NCBI GenBank assembly: GCA_013400115.1
Contig: VXBP01008529.1
Coordinates: 1 to 64,000, forward strand
Direction: 5' to 3'
Length of the DNA: 64,000 nucleotides
From: Rhinopomastus cyanomelas
Lineage: Eukaryota > Chordata > Aves > Bucerotiformes > Rhinopomastidae
This document shows, one piece after another, positions 21,856 through 33,322 of this stretch (within the stretch, counting starts at the first letter, position 1; each line of letters begins with the position of its first letter). The translations under genes and the position numbers were made by a program. The notes under the pieces were generated by a model that ran no database searches, was not told where the DNA came from, and was given only the letters and a program-made list of their open reading frames with translations.

Positions 21856-21920
21856 AGAAAGGGGAAGGAGGAGGACCCAGGTAACTACAGACCATCCGCC
21901 GCACCTCCATCCCAGGGATG
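21856..21920 (+). mobile_element. Inverted CR1 5' segment (foldback of the preceding copy)
   Basis: 21865-21918 is the near reverse complement of 21793-21840. Both cover the RT N-terminal block that codes for a GNYRPVSLTS-like motif, here in plus orientation. About 24 bp separates the arms. This is the layout of a LINE insertion with an inverted 5' end, or of a foldback artefact. Confidence 0.8.
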
Positions 21921-22080
21921 TAGTTAATTGTGCAACTAGCAGTAGCAGAAAATCTCCAACTGATGGAGTGTGTGTATACATGTGGACATTTGTGGTATGT
22001 ATTTGTTGTATTTTTGGTTGGTTCCATGAAGTCCCTAAATGTCTTAATGGGGAGATTTTCTGATGTCATGTTGTAATCTG

Positions 22081-22462
22081 TCAGAATCCCAGAGTGGCTA
22101 AGGTGGGAAGGGACCCTCACTGATCATCTACTTCAACCCCCTGCCATGAGCAGCGACACCTCTCAACCAGACTTGGTTGCTCAAGGCCTCAACCAGCTTG
22201 GTCTTGAACACCTCTAGGGAGGGGGCAGCCGCAACCTCTTCAGGCAATCTATTCGAGAGTCTCTCAACCCTTGCGCTGAAGAACTTCTTCCTAAGATCTA
22301 GTCTGAACCTCCTCTCCTTCAGTTTCAACCCCTTTCCCCTTGCCCTGTCTCTGGACCACCTTGGGAAAAGTCCCTCTGCAGCCTTCCTGGAGGTTCCCTT
22401 CAGGTACTGGCAAGCAGCAATAAGGTCCCCCTGGAGCCTTCTCTTCCCTAAGCTGAACATAG
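22081..22462 (-). mobile_element. CR1 LINE 3' end, about 0.38 kb
   Basis: Left TCAGAATCCCAGAGTGGCTA, antisense T, CAACCAGACTTGGTTGCTCA, TGAAGAACTTCTTCCTAAGA and antisense L (AGGTCCCCCTGGAGCCTTCT). It belongs to the same subfamily as 1-475 and 47990-48346. The 150-codon minus frame is this repeat. Confidence 0.93.
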
Positions 22463-23028
22463 GACACAGCCTAGGGCACATAGGTGTGAACTTTATTGCT
22501 GTAAACTGGGACTTTCTTTCAAAGGAAAAAAAAAGTGGATGGAGACAGAGAAAAGTGAACAGCATGTGGAAGTGAGACATCTGCCTTGACAGACAGTACC
22601 AAGTCTCTCACATCTTTCTTTGGCCTCTACAAGGGTTTACTGAACTACTGGCAGATGTTAGTAGCATTTTGTTGGAGCATCCTAAATCACGAGTGAATGT
22701 GCTGCTGCTCTTGTGTCAGTATAACAAATTTACTTATTGCAGAGACTTGCTGTAACAGGGATGGGGCACGTGTGTACCTTCGTTTTACATGGCTGAAGAA
22801 ATCCTAAACCCCAACAGTTACCAAAAAGGCTGATGTAGTGTCTTAAATCACGTTTCACTCTGTATTGGAGTCAATCTCTTTGATTGGCTCCAATCCCTTT
22901 ATTTGATGTGTTGGGGAAGTCAAGGTAATTGCTGAGCTCTTGTAGAGCAAAGTAAGAGAGCAAACACCATTGTATTGTCAAACTACTGTGGAATGAGTGC
23001 GTTCTTTTCTTCTCTCTTCTGCCTTCTC
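22463..23028. other. Unique intronic sequence
   Basis: No repeat or gene recognised before the pyrimidine repeat. Confidence 0.45.
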
Positions 23029-23082
23029 TTTCCCTTTCCCTTTCCCCTTCCCCTTCCCCTTCCCCTTCCCCTTCCCCTTCCA
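23029..23082. repeat. (CTTCCC)n simple repeat, G4-capable on the minus strand
   Basis: A pyrimidine tract that resolves into six CCCC groups separated by TT (23044-23077). The minus strand therefore reads (GGGGAA)6, which satisfies the usual G-quadruplex pattern with 2-nt loops. The Glu/Arg-rich minus frame 22871-23083 is an artefact of this repeat. Confidence 0.95.
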
Positions 23083-23741
23083 TGAAAGAAAATCCTCCTA
23101 TCTAGCCCTTAACATTCTAAGGGAAAAGCTTTGTGATCCATGGTTTGCTAATGCTTGGTATCTTATTTATGCTTGTGGATGTTTAGTTTTTAGCTCACGG
23201 ACTACAAGAAGCTCTTTCAAAAGGAGATTTTATATTTAATTTAAAAGAATAAATATATCTATATCCTTATTTTCAAGAAAACATGGAAAATTAACGTTGA
23301 AGCTGACAGAGTTTTATTTTAAAAATATATTTACAAATATTCTGAGATCTGGACTCATCCTTTTTTTGTGTATGGCTGGAAATGATTCACTAAACTCCTC
23401 ACACTGGTTTTGGCTAGTATAACTCAGCATGTAGGTGCTCGATGCTAGAAATACTGCAGAATAAAAAAAGCTTTCTTGCTCTAGTAGGAATTCTCTCTCA
23501 CCCTGTTTTATTTATGAACATTTGCCTCCAGGCGTTCCCAGATCCCTTTGCCTTCTTTCTTCTCTCCATTTAGAAATGACTACATCATTCCTCTTGGATG
23601 TTTTCTTTTTTTCCACAGTCCTCTCCCTGTTTATGGACTGGTTGTGTTCTTCACACACCAGTGACCTGCTGAGCAAGAGATGGCCTTCATGAAGCAAATT
23701 TCCTTACGTGGGGTTATTTATACACGTTTAATTGTCACAGT
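23083..23741. other. Unique AT-rich intronic sequence
   Basis: AT-rich around 23230-23340. Nothing recognised. Confidence 0.45.
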
Positions 23742-23942
23742 TACAGAATCACAGAGCATTAGGGATTGGAAGGGACCTCAAAAGATCATCTAGTCCAATC
23801 CTGCTGCCAGAGCAGGATCCCCTAGATCAAGTCGCACAGGAACATGTCCAGGTGGCTTTTAAAAGTCTCCAGAGGAGACTTCACAAACCCCCTGGGCAGC
23901 CCATTCCAGTGCTTTGTCACCCTTACTGTGAAGAAGAAGTGT
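23742..23942 (-). mobile_element. CR1 3' end, about 0.2 kb
   Basis: TTACAGAATCACAGAGCATT, CTCAAAAGATCATCTAGTCC, CAAGTCGCACAGGAACATGT, GGGCAGCCCATTCCAG and CTTACTGTGAAGAAG, then truncated. Confidence 0.94.
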
Positions 23943-26016
23943 AGCCAGCAGATTTCTCAGAAATAAATTGATAACCACAGGAAACTTGCACTTGCTAAGA
24001 TCCAGAGCCAGATCTGCAAGTCTTTCGGACTCTCAAGTTTATTTGCGGTGTGTGAAAAAAGCAGCAGCACATTCATCATTCACCTGTTGTGTGCTCAGGG
24101 GATAAAGGTGCCTCTCAAGGCCAATTGCTGTCAACAGAAGTCAGAAAGCATAAATTCCAAGTTGGTTGAAGTTGAGATAACCTTCCTCACGGAGGTGGAT
24201 CAATTACACACAGAGCCTAACAAGCTGGCCTTCAGCGTTAGGGTTTGTGAATTGGGAAGACAAAGCTGACTCTGCAGGAGCTGTGCGAGATGCTGACCTG
24301 AGTGCACTCCTTCTGGCCATCTCTGAGGGGTGACTAGGGAAGAGAAACACTTTTCAATGTGCAGGACACGAATCTCTGTGATTTTCTCCAGAGTATGAAA
24401 TGAATAGCTTATTTTTCCTACCATACAGAAATTTTTCTACAAAAATAGAACACATTTTTTCTACAGTTGTTTTAAAGTGACATTTTCAAGTCATAGTTTG
24501 CTCTATTGAATTTGGGGCAAAGAGTTTGGGGTTTTTTTTTTCTATATTTAGTCATCTGGATTTGTTATGGGATGACCCCCAACTGGGATTTCTTTTCTGG
24601 TCCTAGCATGAAGGAAGATTTCTGTTGATCTTTTTAATGATGAAACTTGTACTAAAAAAAATGGGGGAAAATTGGTTTCTTTTGTGTTGTGGGCCTACAG
24701 AAATCCACACGTGTATTTGTGCACATCTTTCTGTAGGGATTGTTAAATATGCATCTTTCATCCTAAACTGCTGCACAGATAAAACTGTGTGTAGGAAACC
24801 AACCTCCCATCAAAAGACAATGAACCATGAAGAGATACCCCATTCCTGCATGTTTATTGTGGATCAAACATAGATATCTTTCTTTCTCAGATAATGATCA
24901 TAATGTTCTTTGCACAATCACGACAGGAGAAATGTCTTCAAATGGAAGTCATAGTGGCAAGCACAGAATCACCGTCAGTACCCTGACTGAATCTGGCTCC
25001 TGGACATTTAAATCTACTGTGGTTTGGTTTGATTTAAATAGAAAACATCTCTATTGAGAGAAATAATGAGGTTAAACTATAAGTGATAGAAGGATTCCAC
25101 AGCTGCTTGCATTTCCCTTCTGTTCACATTGCTCACTGCTTTCCACCCTTCTTTCCCATTTGTCAGGACATGCATATGAGTGTACGATGGATTGCTGTAC
25201 AGTGGGCTGCTCTATGAGTGCTTTAGGAACTTAAAAAATAGATACGCTACTGTAGGGCATTTTCTGAGCCCTCTCTAGCACATCTAGGAATTAATCTGGT
25301 GTTCTCTAAAAGAGATTTACTGTTCCCACCAGGACCTTGGAGGAGAAGAGTGATCCCATTTTAAAGCAGGTCCTTCAGATAGTGAATAAAGCCCTAAGGA
25401 ACTGCAGAGCTGAAATAAAGATCCCCTTCTTCTTCCCCTTTGCTGATCCAGGCAGGGATTTTTTTATTTGGTGTCACATCCAGGGCAAATGACACTGCAG
25501 CAGTGTATTACAGGAAAAGAATTGAGTTGGCCAAATTGGGTTTGTAAGTGCAATTTTCGCCCGGTCTCCTCGTATGTTTTTTGTCTTCTGTGAACTGGAA
25601 GTGAAGTACGATTGTATTAGAACATAAACCGTTACGTCTGGTGGGTATCGGGACAGCTCACACACAGTAAAAGTTCAAACAGCTCGGCAGCTTTGCTCCT
25701 GACCTCTGGTTTTCCTGTACATACTGGCATTGGAGGGTCTGGAAAAGCAGAATTGCCATCCAGGATGCATTGGGACATGAAAGTGGGGCCTGGGGGCCGC
25801 TTCTGAAGAAGTTACACCAGCACCTCCTCTGTCTCCAAAGAAGACATGGGCTGGGGCGGGAATGCTTCATCCGAAATCGCAGCATCGCTAGGGGTGTTCT
25901 ACAGTTTCTGTTGTGTGTGGCCACACATTTTCCCTCATGTCCAGTACTCGGCAGTGCTGTTCAGTAGCTGAACCATTTCACACTGCAGATAGTTTCTGTG
26001 GAGGATTTTAATGAGA
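23943..26016. other. Unique intronic sequence, about 2 kb
   Basis: No CR1, LTR or exon recognised. T-run at 24531-24541. The longest frames (24048-24269, 24625-24873, 25658-25924) have no recognised domains. Confidence 0.45.
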
Positions 26017-26407
26017 TTAAGAGCTGGGGCTGCTTAGTCTGAAGGAAAGGAGGCTGAGGGGAGACCTGATTGCTGTCTACAATTACCTGAAAGGAGGGTG
26101 TAGAGAGGTGAGGGTTGGTCTCTTCTCACAAGGAACAAGGGACAGGACAAAAGGAATTGGCCTCAAGTTGCACCAGAAGAAGTTTAGATTGGACATTAGG
26201 AAAACCTTAATGGAAAGGGTCGTCAGCTCATGGAACAGGGTGCCCAGGGAGGGGGTTGAATCACCATCCTGGACATGTTTCACAATCATGGAGATCTGGA
26301 GCTCAGGGACAGGGTTTAGCAGTGGGATGGGACAGTTGGGTTAGAGGTTGGACTCAATGATCTTGTTGGTCTTGTCCAACATAATCTACAAATCCATGAT
26401 TCTAGAT
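26017..26407 (+). mobile_element. CR1 LINE 3' end, about 0.39 kb
   Basis: Starts in L (AAAGGAGGCTGAGGGGAGAC, 26046-26065), R (GACAAAAGGAATTGGCCTCA), G (CATGGAACAGGGTGCCCAGG), CATGGAGATCTGGAGC and T (CTCAATGATCTTGTTGGTC). Same subfamily as 41670-42146 and 54405-54906. Confidence 0.94.
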
Positions 26408-26517
26408 GTTGAGTAGCTATGTATGTTTCCATCTGCTGTTGCTGAAAGTATTTTGTGTTCAAGTGTATTAAAAAATGCAACTTACAATCTGGGAAGCTGC
26501 ATGGCCCTTAGTAGCAG

Positions 26518-26596
26518 GGCGATGCCATGGTAAGTTGGACTAGAAAATATTCAGAGGTCCTTTCCAGCCTCTGCCATTCTGTGATTCTGTGTGCAT
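26518..26596 (+). mobile_element. CR1 3' terminal fragment
   Basis: Degenerate T (AAGTTGGACTAGAAAATATT), GGTCCTTTCCAGCCTCTGCC and a CATTCTGTGATTCTGTGTG tail. About 80 bp. Confidence 0.85.
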
Positions 26597-26854
26597 GCTG
26601 GGTGAATGTAGTACAAGATGGGGAGACCTGCAGCTCCCCATGGCATGTGGTGATGTCCATGAAGCAGGATTTCGGAACAGCTTGAACAGCTGCCCCGTTG
26701 GTGAGTTCCAGAGCCGCTTGCATTCACTGGGAGCTGGGTGACAGCTCACAGAACTTGGTATGGTAGTGAAGGTGACTCAGAAGATAACCTGAAGAAAGAC
26801 TGGAAAATATTGAAGTGCCAGACTTGATTAATTTGCCCCATTCAGTGTAATCTT

Positions 26855-27292
26855 TTCACAGAACCACAGAACTCTAGGGATTGAAGGGACTTTGAAAGAT
26901 CATCTAGTCCAGTCCCCTTCCCACAATGGGATCTCCTAGATCAAGTTGCACAGGAACATGTCCAGGTGGGTTTTAAATGCCTCCAGAAAAGGAGACCCCA
27001 CAACCCCTCTGAGCAGCCCTTTCCAGTGTTCTGTCACCCTCACTGTGCAGAAGTTCCTACTCATACTGATGTGGAACCTCCTGTGTTCCAGCTGATACCT
27101 GTTCCCCCTTGTCCCGTCACTAGATGACACTGAGCAGAGCCTGGCTCCATCTTCCTGACGCCTGCCCTTTCCATATTTATAAACATCAATGAGCCCATCC
27201 CTCAGTCTCATTTTTTCCAATCTAGAGACCCAGCTCCCTCAGCCTTTTGTCATCAGGAAGGCTTTTCCTAGCCTCAACAACTCTGAAAATTC
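26855..27292 (-). mobile_element. CR1 LINE 3' end plus adjoining plus-strand scrap
   Basis: 26855-27262 is an antisense copy: TTCACAGAACCACAGAACTC, GAAAGATCATCTAGTCC, CAAGTTGCACAGGAACATGT, TCACCCTCACTGTGCAG, TATTTATAAACATCAATGAG, antisense L. The last about 30 bp (27263-27292, CTTTTCCTAGCCTCAACAAC) look like a sense CR1 terminus, so two copies abut here. Confidence 0.9.
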
Positions 27293-28238
27293 AGGGTCTA
27301 GGTGTAGATGTTGCTAAATTCAGGGAGAGCTTGCAGTGGCCTTCAAAGGGACTAAAAGTACCTGCTATATGCTGGAAGGGATAAGACATTGAAGGAAAAG
27401 ATGATACCTTACCTAGGAGCAATCTGTATGTAAAGACAGAGCAATGAATAGAAGACGAGGAAAACTTCGGTCTAGCAAGGTAGAACAAGATCCAAGGTCA
27501 GCCAACTCAAGGTAGTTGCAAACGAAATCCTGGCTACATCTATTAGCAGTGGAAACAACCTGTATCTGCAGCTACAGTTTACAGAGGTTGTAGGTTACTA
27601 TCGCTGGGAACCGAACAGTCAAAACTGGATTTTTCCTTCAAAATGAAACTCTTTATGTCTGTATTACTGTATCTTTACACTGTATTGTGTGCTTAGTACA
27701 GATACATCTATTCAGCTCTTGCTGAAGCCTTTCTATTTCTTTTCGGGAATCTTGAATACTTTCAAAATGAGTCTTTTTTCCTAATTGCTTGTAATTAATA
27801 CTTGTGCTAAGTGAATGGCACGTCTGATTATTTCTTGTTTCGTTGCTTGCTTCGTTTTCTAGAAATGTTTAGGAGGGCTGTAATGCCTTCATTAGCAAGA
27901 AGTTAACATTCATTTAACGTAATTACCCGCCTTTATCCTAAGAGGAAGGATTGCTTTTCCAGTCCAGAAAGCTGTGCTTTGATGAGCAGATCACCAACTG
28001 CGAAAACGGGCTTTGGTGAGGCAAGAGTCTGCTCAGTATTTCTAGGGTGGAGCAAAGCAGGCGTCTGAAAAGCCAAACAAAGTCAGAACAACTGAGGGCA
28101 GATCAAATCACACTCACAAAGTCCTGTTGTGGGTATTGTACATGCAGGTGGGTTGCACTCACCACTGCTGATTCTTCACACAAGACATGGGAAGTCACTT
28201 CATGTTTCCTTTTAGAGACAGACCTAATGTCAAGAGGA
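27293..28238. other. Unique intronic sequence
   Basis: About 0.95 kb. About 27690-27930 is AT-rich with homeodomain-type TAATT cores and no repeat signature. It is a candidate for conserved non-coding DNA, untested. Confidence 0.45.
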
Positions 28239-28733
28239 TAAAGAAAGGCAGGGCCTCATCTTGAGTACTGGGGTCAGTTTTGGGCACCTCAATACCAGAA
28301 AGACACAGAGGGGCTGGAGTGGGTCCAAAGAAGGGCAACAACCTGGTAAAGGGCCTGGAGGACAGGTCTGATGAGGAGTGGCTGAGAGTGCTGGGGCTAG
28401 TTAGTCTGGAGAAAAAGGAGGATGTAGAGAGGTGGGGGTTGATCTCTTCTCCCAAGTCAATAGAGATAGGACAAGATGAAATGGCTTCAAGTTGTGCCAT
28501 GGGAGGCTTAGGTTGGGCATCAGGAAAAATATCTTCCTTGACAGAGTGGTCAGGGGTTGGAACAGGCTGCCCAGGGAGGCAGGGAGCTGCTGTCCCTGGA
28601 GTGGTTCAAAAAATAAGTAGTTGTGACCCTGGGGACCAGGGTTTAGTGGGCAGGGTGGCGTTGGGTTGCTGGTTGGACTGGATGATCTTGGAGGTCTCTT
28701 CCAACCTTCATGACTCTGTGGTCCTATGAATGT
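28239..28733 (+). mobile_element. CR1 LINE 3' end, about 0.5 kb
   Basis: Sense: TCAGTTTTGGGCACCTCAAT, U (28322-28345), L shortened (GAGAAAAAGGAGGATGTAGA, with the second half of L and following text deleted), R (GATAGGACAAGATGAAATGG), G and T (TTGGACTGGATGATCTTGGA). Same subfamily as 880-1375 and 57909-58465. Confidence 0.95.
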
Positions 28734-28904
28734 TGCTTTTAGTTAGCAAGTCATATTTGGATCATGTCTGTTTTCAGCACAATGCTCATGAAGCAGAAAA
28801 TGAAGTTGCTGAATTGAAAAGGGGTTTGTTGCAGTTTGAAAATTATCAGAACTTTTCAGATGTATAGATTTGTGCTTTCATGAAGGAAAACATGCATGTT
28901 GCTT

Positions 28905-30233
28905 TAGGAGGACCCCTCCCCACCCAGTGATCTGTCCTGGAGGAGGTGGACTAGGTGACACTGAGAGCTGATGATGCGGGGGCCTTTCTCCCACAATGGA
29001 GCTTCAGCTCTTGCACGCCCCACCCCTTCCCAGGGTTGGGGGGAAGACAGCCACGGTCCCATAGCGTTCTTGTAGACAGCAGGGAAGATGGCTTGCCGCG
29101 GCTCCGCTGCTGCCAACCCCACTTCCCCCATTGAAGACAGGACAGAGGGGACGTGGTGGGTCCGCTGCGCTCCCATAGACAGTAGGGTGGAGAGTGGCAA
29201 CCCTACCACCCTCCGTGCGGCCCCGCGGTTCCAGCGGCACCAGCTGCAACCCAATCCGACCCAAGCAGCAGCAGTGCCGGCTGGCACTGTGGATTTGACA
29301 ATCAAGAACTAGCGCTGATTTTCCCCCGCCATGGAGCAACACTCACCAACCCTTGGTGAGCTGAGAATTCTTCCCTTTCCCCCCTGTAGCTGAGGCAGGA
29401 GGAGAAAGGAAACATGAGGGTCATGGAACCCTTTCGGCCATGTTAGCGGAGTTGGGGGTGCTCCTGCTGAAGCGACCACATGCAGTCAGTCTCTGTTTTG
29501 GTTCCTGCATGTGGCCAGGGCCATGTGGCCACCGCCACCATCTTAGAAAACACTGATCAGCCAGAAGAGAGACTGTTTGTCATTTCTGCTGCTGAGAAAA
29601 GCTGAGGGATGCTTGAGTATTTGGGAGAGAAGGAGCCTTAAGAGAGGCATCTGAGAATTCCTTTGTGCTTAGCTGAAGAAAGCAGAGGGACTCGAGAACT
29701 CCTAAACCTTGGGCACAGAAGACAGAGACTGGGTCCTGTTTGAAAGCATGTGTCCTGCACGGAGGGATGCAGTTCAGGTGCTGAGGAACCAGGCCTGCCC
29801 AGTCAGCGCTTTGCTGGAGAAAGCTGCGCTGAGGAATTGAAGAGTTCACCAGTCTGGACAGCCGAGGTTACCAGTGTCTGCAGACAGTGGTGACACGTGA
29901 ATAATAGAGAGGCTGGTGGTACCCATCTCTGCTTGACTGACGTGTTCTTCGCCCTGGTCTCTAATGTAAAAACCCAAGGACCGATACGGTAGTGATGGCC
30001 CACTGTATTTCTCTCAGAATATGTGATGGCATTTGTGACGCAGTTTCTAGTTTGCTTGCACTAACTTCCTTAACCTTTTCTTCTTTTCCATATACAGTTA
30101 TAGAGTTAATAAACCCTTCTCCATTTTCCCTAAGCTACCCATTGTCTGGCAAATTCTATCTGAGATCTCATCGAGACCTAACTGCTTTGTTTTCTTCTCC
30201 TTTATCTTTAATTGTGGTCTTAAACCCATCACA
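28905..30233 (+). mobile_element. LTR-like endogenous retroviral element, probable solo LTR; left boundary uncertain
   Basis: 29953-30233 has an opposite-strand homologue at 46332-46610. Shared landmarks are CTCTAATGT, ATGTGATGGCATTTGT, CAGTTTCTAGTTTG, an AATAAA signal (about 30107-30112), CCCTAAGCTA(C/T)CCATTGTCTGG and GGTCTTAAACCCATCACA at the 3' end. A polyadenylation signal inside a dispersed repeat with a terminal CA fits an LTR. The 5' part (28905-29560) is GC- and CpG-rich, as expected for U3/R, but I could not match it to the second copy. No gag, pol, env or primer-binding site follows, hence a solo LTR. Family not recognised. Confidence 0.65.
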
Positions 30234-30555
30234 GGGTTGGAGAAGATAACGTAACGTAACAGGACAGGGTTAGGCTCTTTCAGGCTTCCTCCTTCTGTAG
30301 CACTGGAGATTTTACCCAAGTGATGAGGCAGGGCTGATTTAGCTGAGTTCCCATTTCATCACATCCATGTTTGTCCCTTTTCATAAGGTTTGTTGGTTTC
30401 ATTTTAAACACCATTTCCTACGGTAAATAAAGACTTAATGTCTGTTGAAGTTGCCCTGCAAGTACATTCCTCTCTGTTCAGCCTCAGACTGACTGAGGAA
30501 GACACTTAGTACAAATGGAGGACAAAAAGTAGCAGAAGGCTGAGGCTGGCCCTGT
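30234..30555. other. Unique intronic sequence
   Basis: Contains a short GTAAC direct repeat (30250-30260, AACGTAACGTAAC). Nothing else recognised. Confidence 0.4.
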
Positions 30556-30645
30556 CAGAATCACAGAGTGTTAGGGGTTGGTAGGGACCTTGAAAGATCA
30601 TCTAGCCCAGCACCCCTGCCAGAGCAGGATCAGCCCAGGCTGCCA
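30556..30645 (-). mobile_element. CR1 3' terminal fragment
   Basis: GTCAGAATCACAGAGTGTTA, CCTTGAAAGATCATCTAGCC and CCTGCCAGAGCAGGATCA, then truncated. About 90 bp. Confidence 0.9.
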
Positions 30646-31202
30646 TGAGAAATTCCTTGTCTGTATATCCAGCCTATCAGAAAGCTGTTTAGAAAGTGTT
30701 CAGCGGGGAAATTGACTTCCTGGAGCTGCTGAAATCAGGAATAGAAATAATTCTAATTGCATTCTAAATGACAGCTTTATACGATTTTCACGGGTGCCCT
30801 TTGGTTCATTTCCTTGCCGTTTTTTTTCTCCATTTACTGCCAGCCTTGTGTGGCTTTGTAGCAGGCACATTTTTTTAAATAATAAAAAAAAAGAAGGGAG
30901 AATAAAGAAGCTTTTTTAGTTTTTCTTTCCATCAGCTAAACTTCCCATAGAAGCTGAACAACATCCTCTTTATCAAGATTATGGGTTTGCACATCTTGGC
31001 GTACTAGTTCTTTCCTTTAGTGGATGCCAGCAAGCTGAACTCAAAGGGAGGGAAGCCAAAACTAAGGCATGTACAGGGCCACACTCACTGGACACCAGGA
31101 GCATTTATTTCCATGAGTGAAGCAAACGGGATATCACTTGTATTTTGTACTATGGACATCTGTGTGTTTCAATAGGAGACACATCTGTAAAGTTCTGCTT
31201 GT
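30646..31202. other. Unique intronic sequence
   Basis: About 0.55 kb; A-rich around 30875-30905. 30690-30860 is AT-rich, repeat-free sequence with ATTCTAATTGCATTC-type motifs. No gene seen. Confidence 0.45.
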
Positions 31203-31570
31203 ACAGAGTCATCGAATGGTAGGTGTTGGAAGGGGCCGCTAGAGATGGTCTAGTCCAGTCCCCCTGCCAGAGCAGGATCTCCTAGGACAGGTCACACAGT
31301 GCTGCATCCAGGAGGGTCTTGAAAGTCTCCAGAGCAGAAGACTCCACAACCTCTCTGGGCATCCTGTGCCAACCTCACAGTAAAGAAGTTTCTCTTCATG
31401 TTGAGGTGGAACTTCCCATGTTCTATCTTATTGCCATTATTCCTTGTCCCATCACTGGGCACGACAGAAAAGAGACTGGCCCCTTCCTCTTTACACCCAC
31501 CCCTCAGATATTTATAGACATTAATAAGATCCCCTCTCAGTCTTCTTTTCTCAAGATGAAACAGTGCCTA
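31203..31570 (-). mobile_element. CR1 LINE 3' end, about 0.37 kb, diverged subfamily
   Basis: TACAGAGTCATCGAATGGTA, GAGATGGTCTAGTCCAGTCC, CACACAGTGCTGCATCCAGG, CCTCACAGTAAAGAAGTTTC and TATTTATAGACATTAATAAG, then antisense L. Older than the GTCACCCTCAC set, judging by substitutions. Confidence 0.9.
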
Positions 31571-31772
31571 TAATTCCTAGACATAGGAATGAAAGAAAAT
31601 GTTTGTTGGTCTGCTGAGACATTTTAGAACACGGGTAGAGCCTAACTGCATCTTACCCAGCGTGTAGCCTTGACTTGCATGGCTGGGGAGTGTAATGCCT
31701 AGGCCTAGCTGCTGCAGGAACACAGACTGACAGACCTGTGTGTTATTCATGCTAAATACATGATGCTGAGCC

Positions 31773-31968
31773 ATGGAATCAGGGGTTTCGGCTGGAAGCG
31801 ACCTTGAAGATGACCCAGTCTGATCCCTCTGCCATAGGCACTGACACCTCTCACCAGTCCAGGTTGCCCAGAGCCCCATCCAGTCTGGCCTTGAACACTT
31901 TCAGGGATGGAGCAGCCTCGGCCTCCCTGGGCAACCTGTTCTGGGGCCTCAGCAGCCTCGTAAGAAGA
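31773..31968 (-). mobile_element. CR1 3' end, about 0.2 kb
   Basis: CCATGGAATCAGGGGTTTCG, GACCTTGAAGATGACCCAGT, GGTTGCCCAGAGCCCCATCC and CCCTGGGCAACCTGTTC (G, about 31925). Truncated near 31968. Confidence 0.88.
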
Positions 31969-32184
31969 CTTTTATGGAAAAGGCCGCTGAGGAGTGAAGC
32001 ACTTTCTGCTAAGAGCTTGGGTGGTTTTTAATTCCCATTGACTCGTGTAGGACACTGTGGCAAGCCCCAGCCTGTGCCATGAGTCATTGTATTCGGTTCT
32101 GGAAGTACCACTGGAATTGTTTGAGTTTCAATATGGAAGGTGGCAGTAGGAAAAGCTGTAGCTTGGCTGGTTTGGACTGGACAT

Positions 32185-32545
32185 TGGGGAACCTGCAGAA
32201 GAGAAGACTCAGTGGGGCACCTTTTCCCTTCTACACATCCCTGAAGGGAGGTTGTAGTCAGGTGAGGGTCAGACTCTTCTCCCAGGCAACTAGGGGCAGG
32301 GCATGAAGCTGCACCAGGGGAGGGTTAGTTGGATGTTAGGAAGCCCTTCCTCCTGGAAAGGATGATCAGACACTGGAATGGACTGGCCAGGGCAGTGGTG
32401 GAGTCCCAATCCCTGGAGGTGTTCAAGGACAGCCTGGCTGTGGCTCTTAATGCCCTGGTGTGGCCTGTGTGGTGATGTTAGGTCCTAGGCTGGGCTGGAT
32501 GAGCTCAGAGGACTTTTCCAGCCTCAATAATTATGTGATTACTTG
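32185..32545 (+). mobile_element. CR1 LINE 3' end, CAATAATTC-terminus subfamily
   Basis: GAACCTGCAGAAGAGAAGAC (degenerate L), GGAGGTTGTAGTCAGGTGAG, TTAGGAAGCCCTTCCTCCTG, GACACTGGAATGGACTGG, then TTTTCCAGCCTCAATAATTA. Sister of 2265-2716 and 56591-57285. Confidence 0.94.
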
Positions 32546-33322
32546 TGTTTGGCTGGATTTCTCATCAATGACAGTGAACATTCTCTAAATGTTTCCTGGT
32601 CCTCCTTGGGTTGCCTCATTACAGTTTCTCTGGGGAATGTCTCAGAGCATTTCTTAAAAGAGCACCCCAAATATTCTACCTTCCAGTGCATTGTGCTTTT
32701 ATGACTACATTAAAAAATCAACAAAAAGACCTAAAATATACCAATGAAAGGAAGAGAAGGCTTAGCTGTGGACTGTAGGAACCATGTGAGAGGAGCAGAT
32801 GCAGAAAGAATGGTGAGAACTGGTTTTCTTTGCTGGAGAGTTGAGAGTTGAGGAAAAGGGTGAGTTGTTTGTTCATTTCATTTCAAGAAAGAAGGATTCT
32901 GAGAAAAATCTGGGTGATGCATTGCGTAAGAAGGACAAAATTCATTCTGTGCCAGTGTTAATTAAGGAAGACGTGAAACTGAAGCTGGTTTCTGCAGGGT
33001 ACTGCAGTGGGCATCCTGAGGAGCACAGGGTGCTGTTAATGCTGGTTTACACTCAGGAAGTTCCAGATAAGAGGAAATAAGCTGGACTTGTACTGGTTTA
33101 TTAAAGGCTGAACAGGGGATCCAGAGATTCCTTGTGCTATCACCTTGCCATTGATGTGGCATTGCAGCAGAGCTGGCATCTGCTGAATCAAATATTCAGG
33201 AAAGGTTAAAATAACTGGTTCTAAGTGATGGGGGTTTGGGTGAATACCCTTTGTCAGAATTGCTTTGTGCAGTTTGTAAGGAGGTTTCTAGTTTGGGAAC
33301 AGTGTTGAAGTTCCACAGGATT
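32546..33322. other. Unique intronic sequence
   Basis: About 0.78 kb. The plus frame 32841-33080 has no recognised domain. Confidence 0.45.

Noticed and set aside
23029..23082. Telomere-like repeat
   Set aside because: The unit is CCCCTT/AAGGGG, not the vertebrate TTAGGG/CCCTAA.
22871..23083. Glu/Arg-rich minus-strand frame resembling a charged protein
   Set aside because: It is produced by the (CTTCCC)n simple repeat.
28905..29560. CpG-rich stretch as the SLC35F1 exon 1 promoter
   Set aside because: The frame of exon 2 needs an exon 1 ending in a Lys/Arg-rich N-terminal segment with a donor, which I cannot find here. The stretch is contiguous with the LTR-like element.
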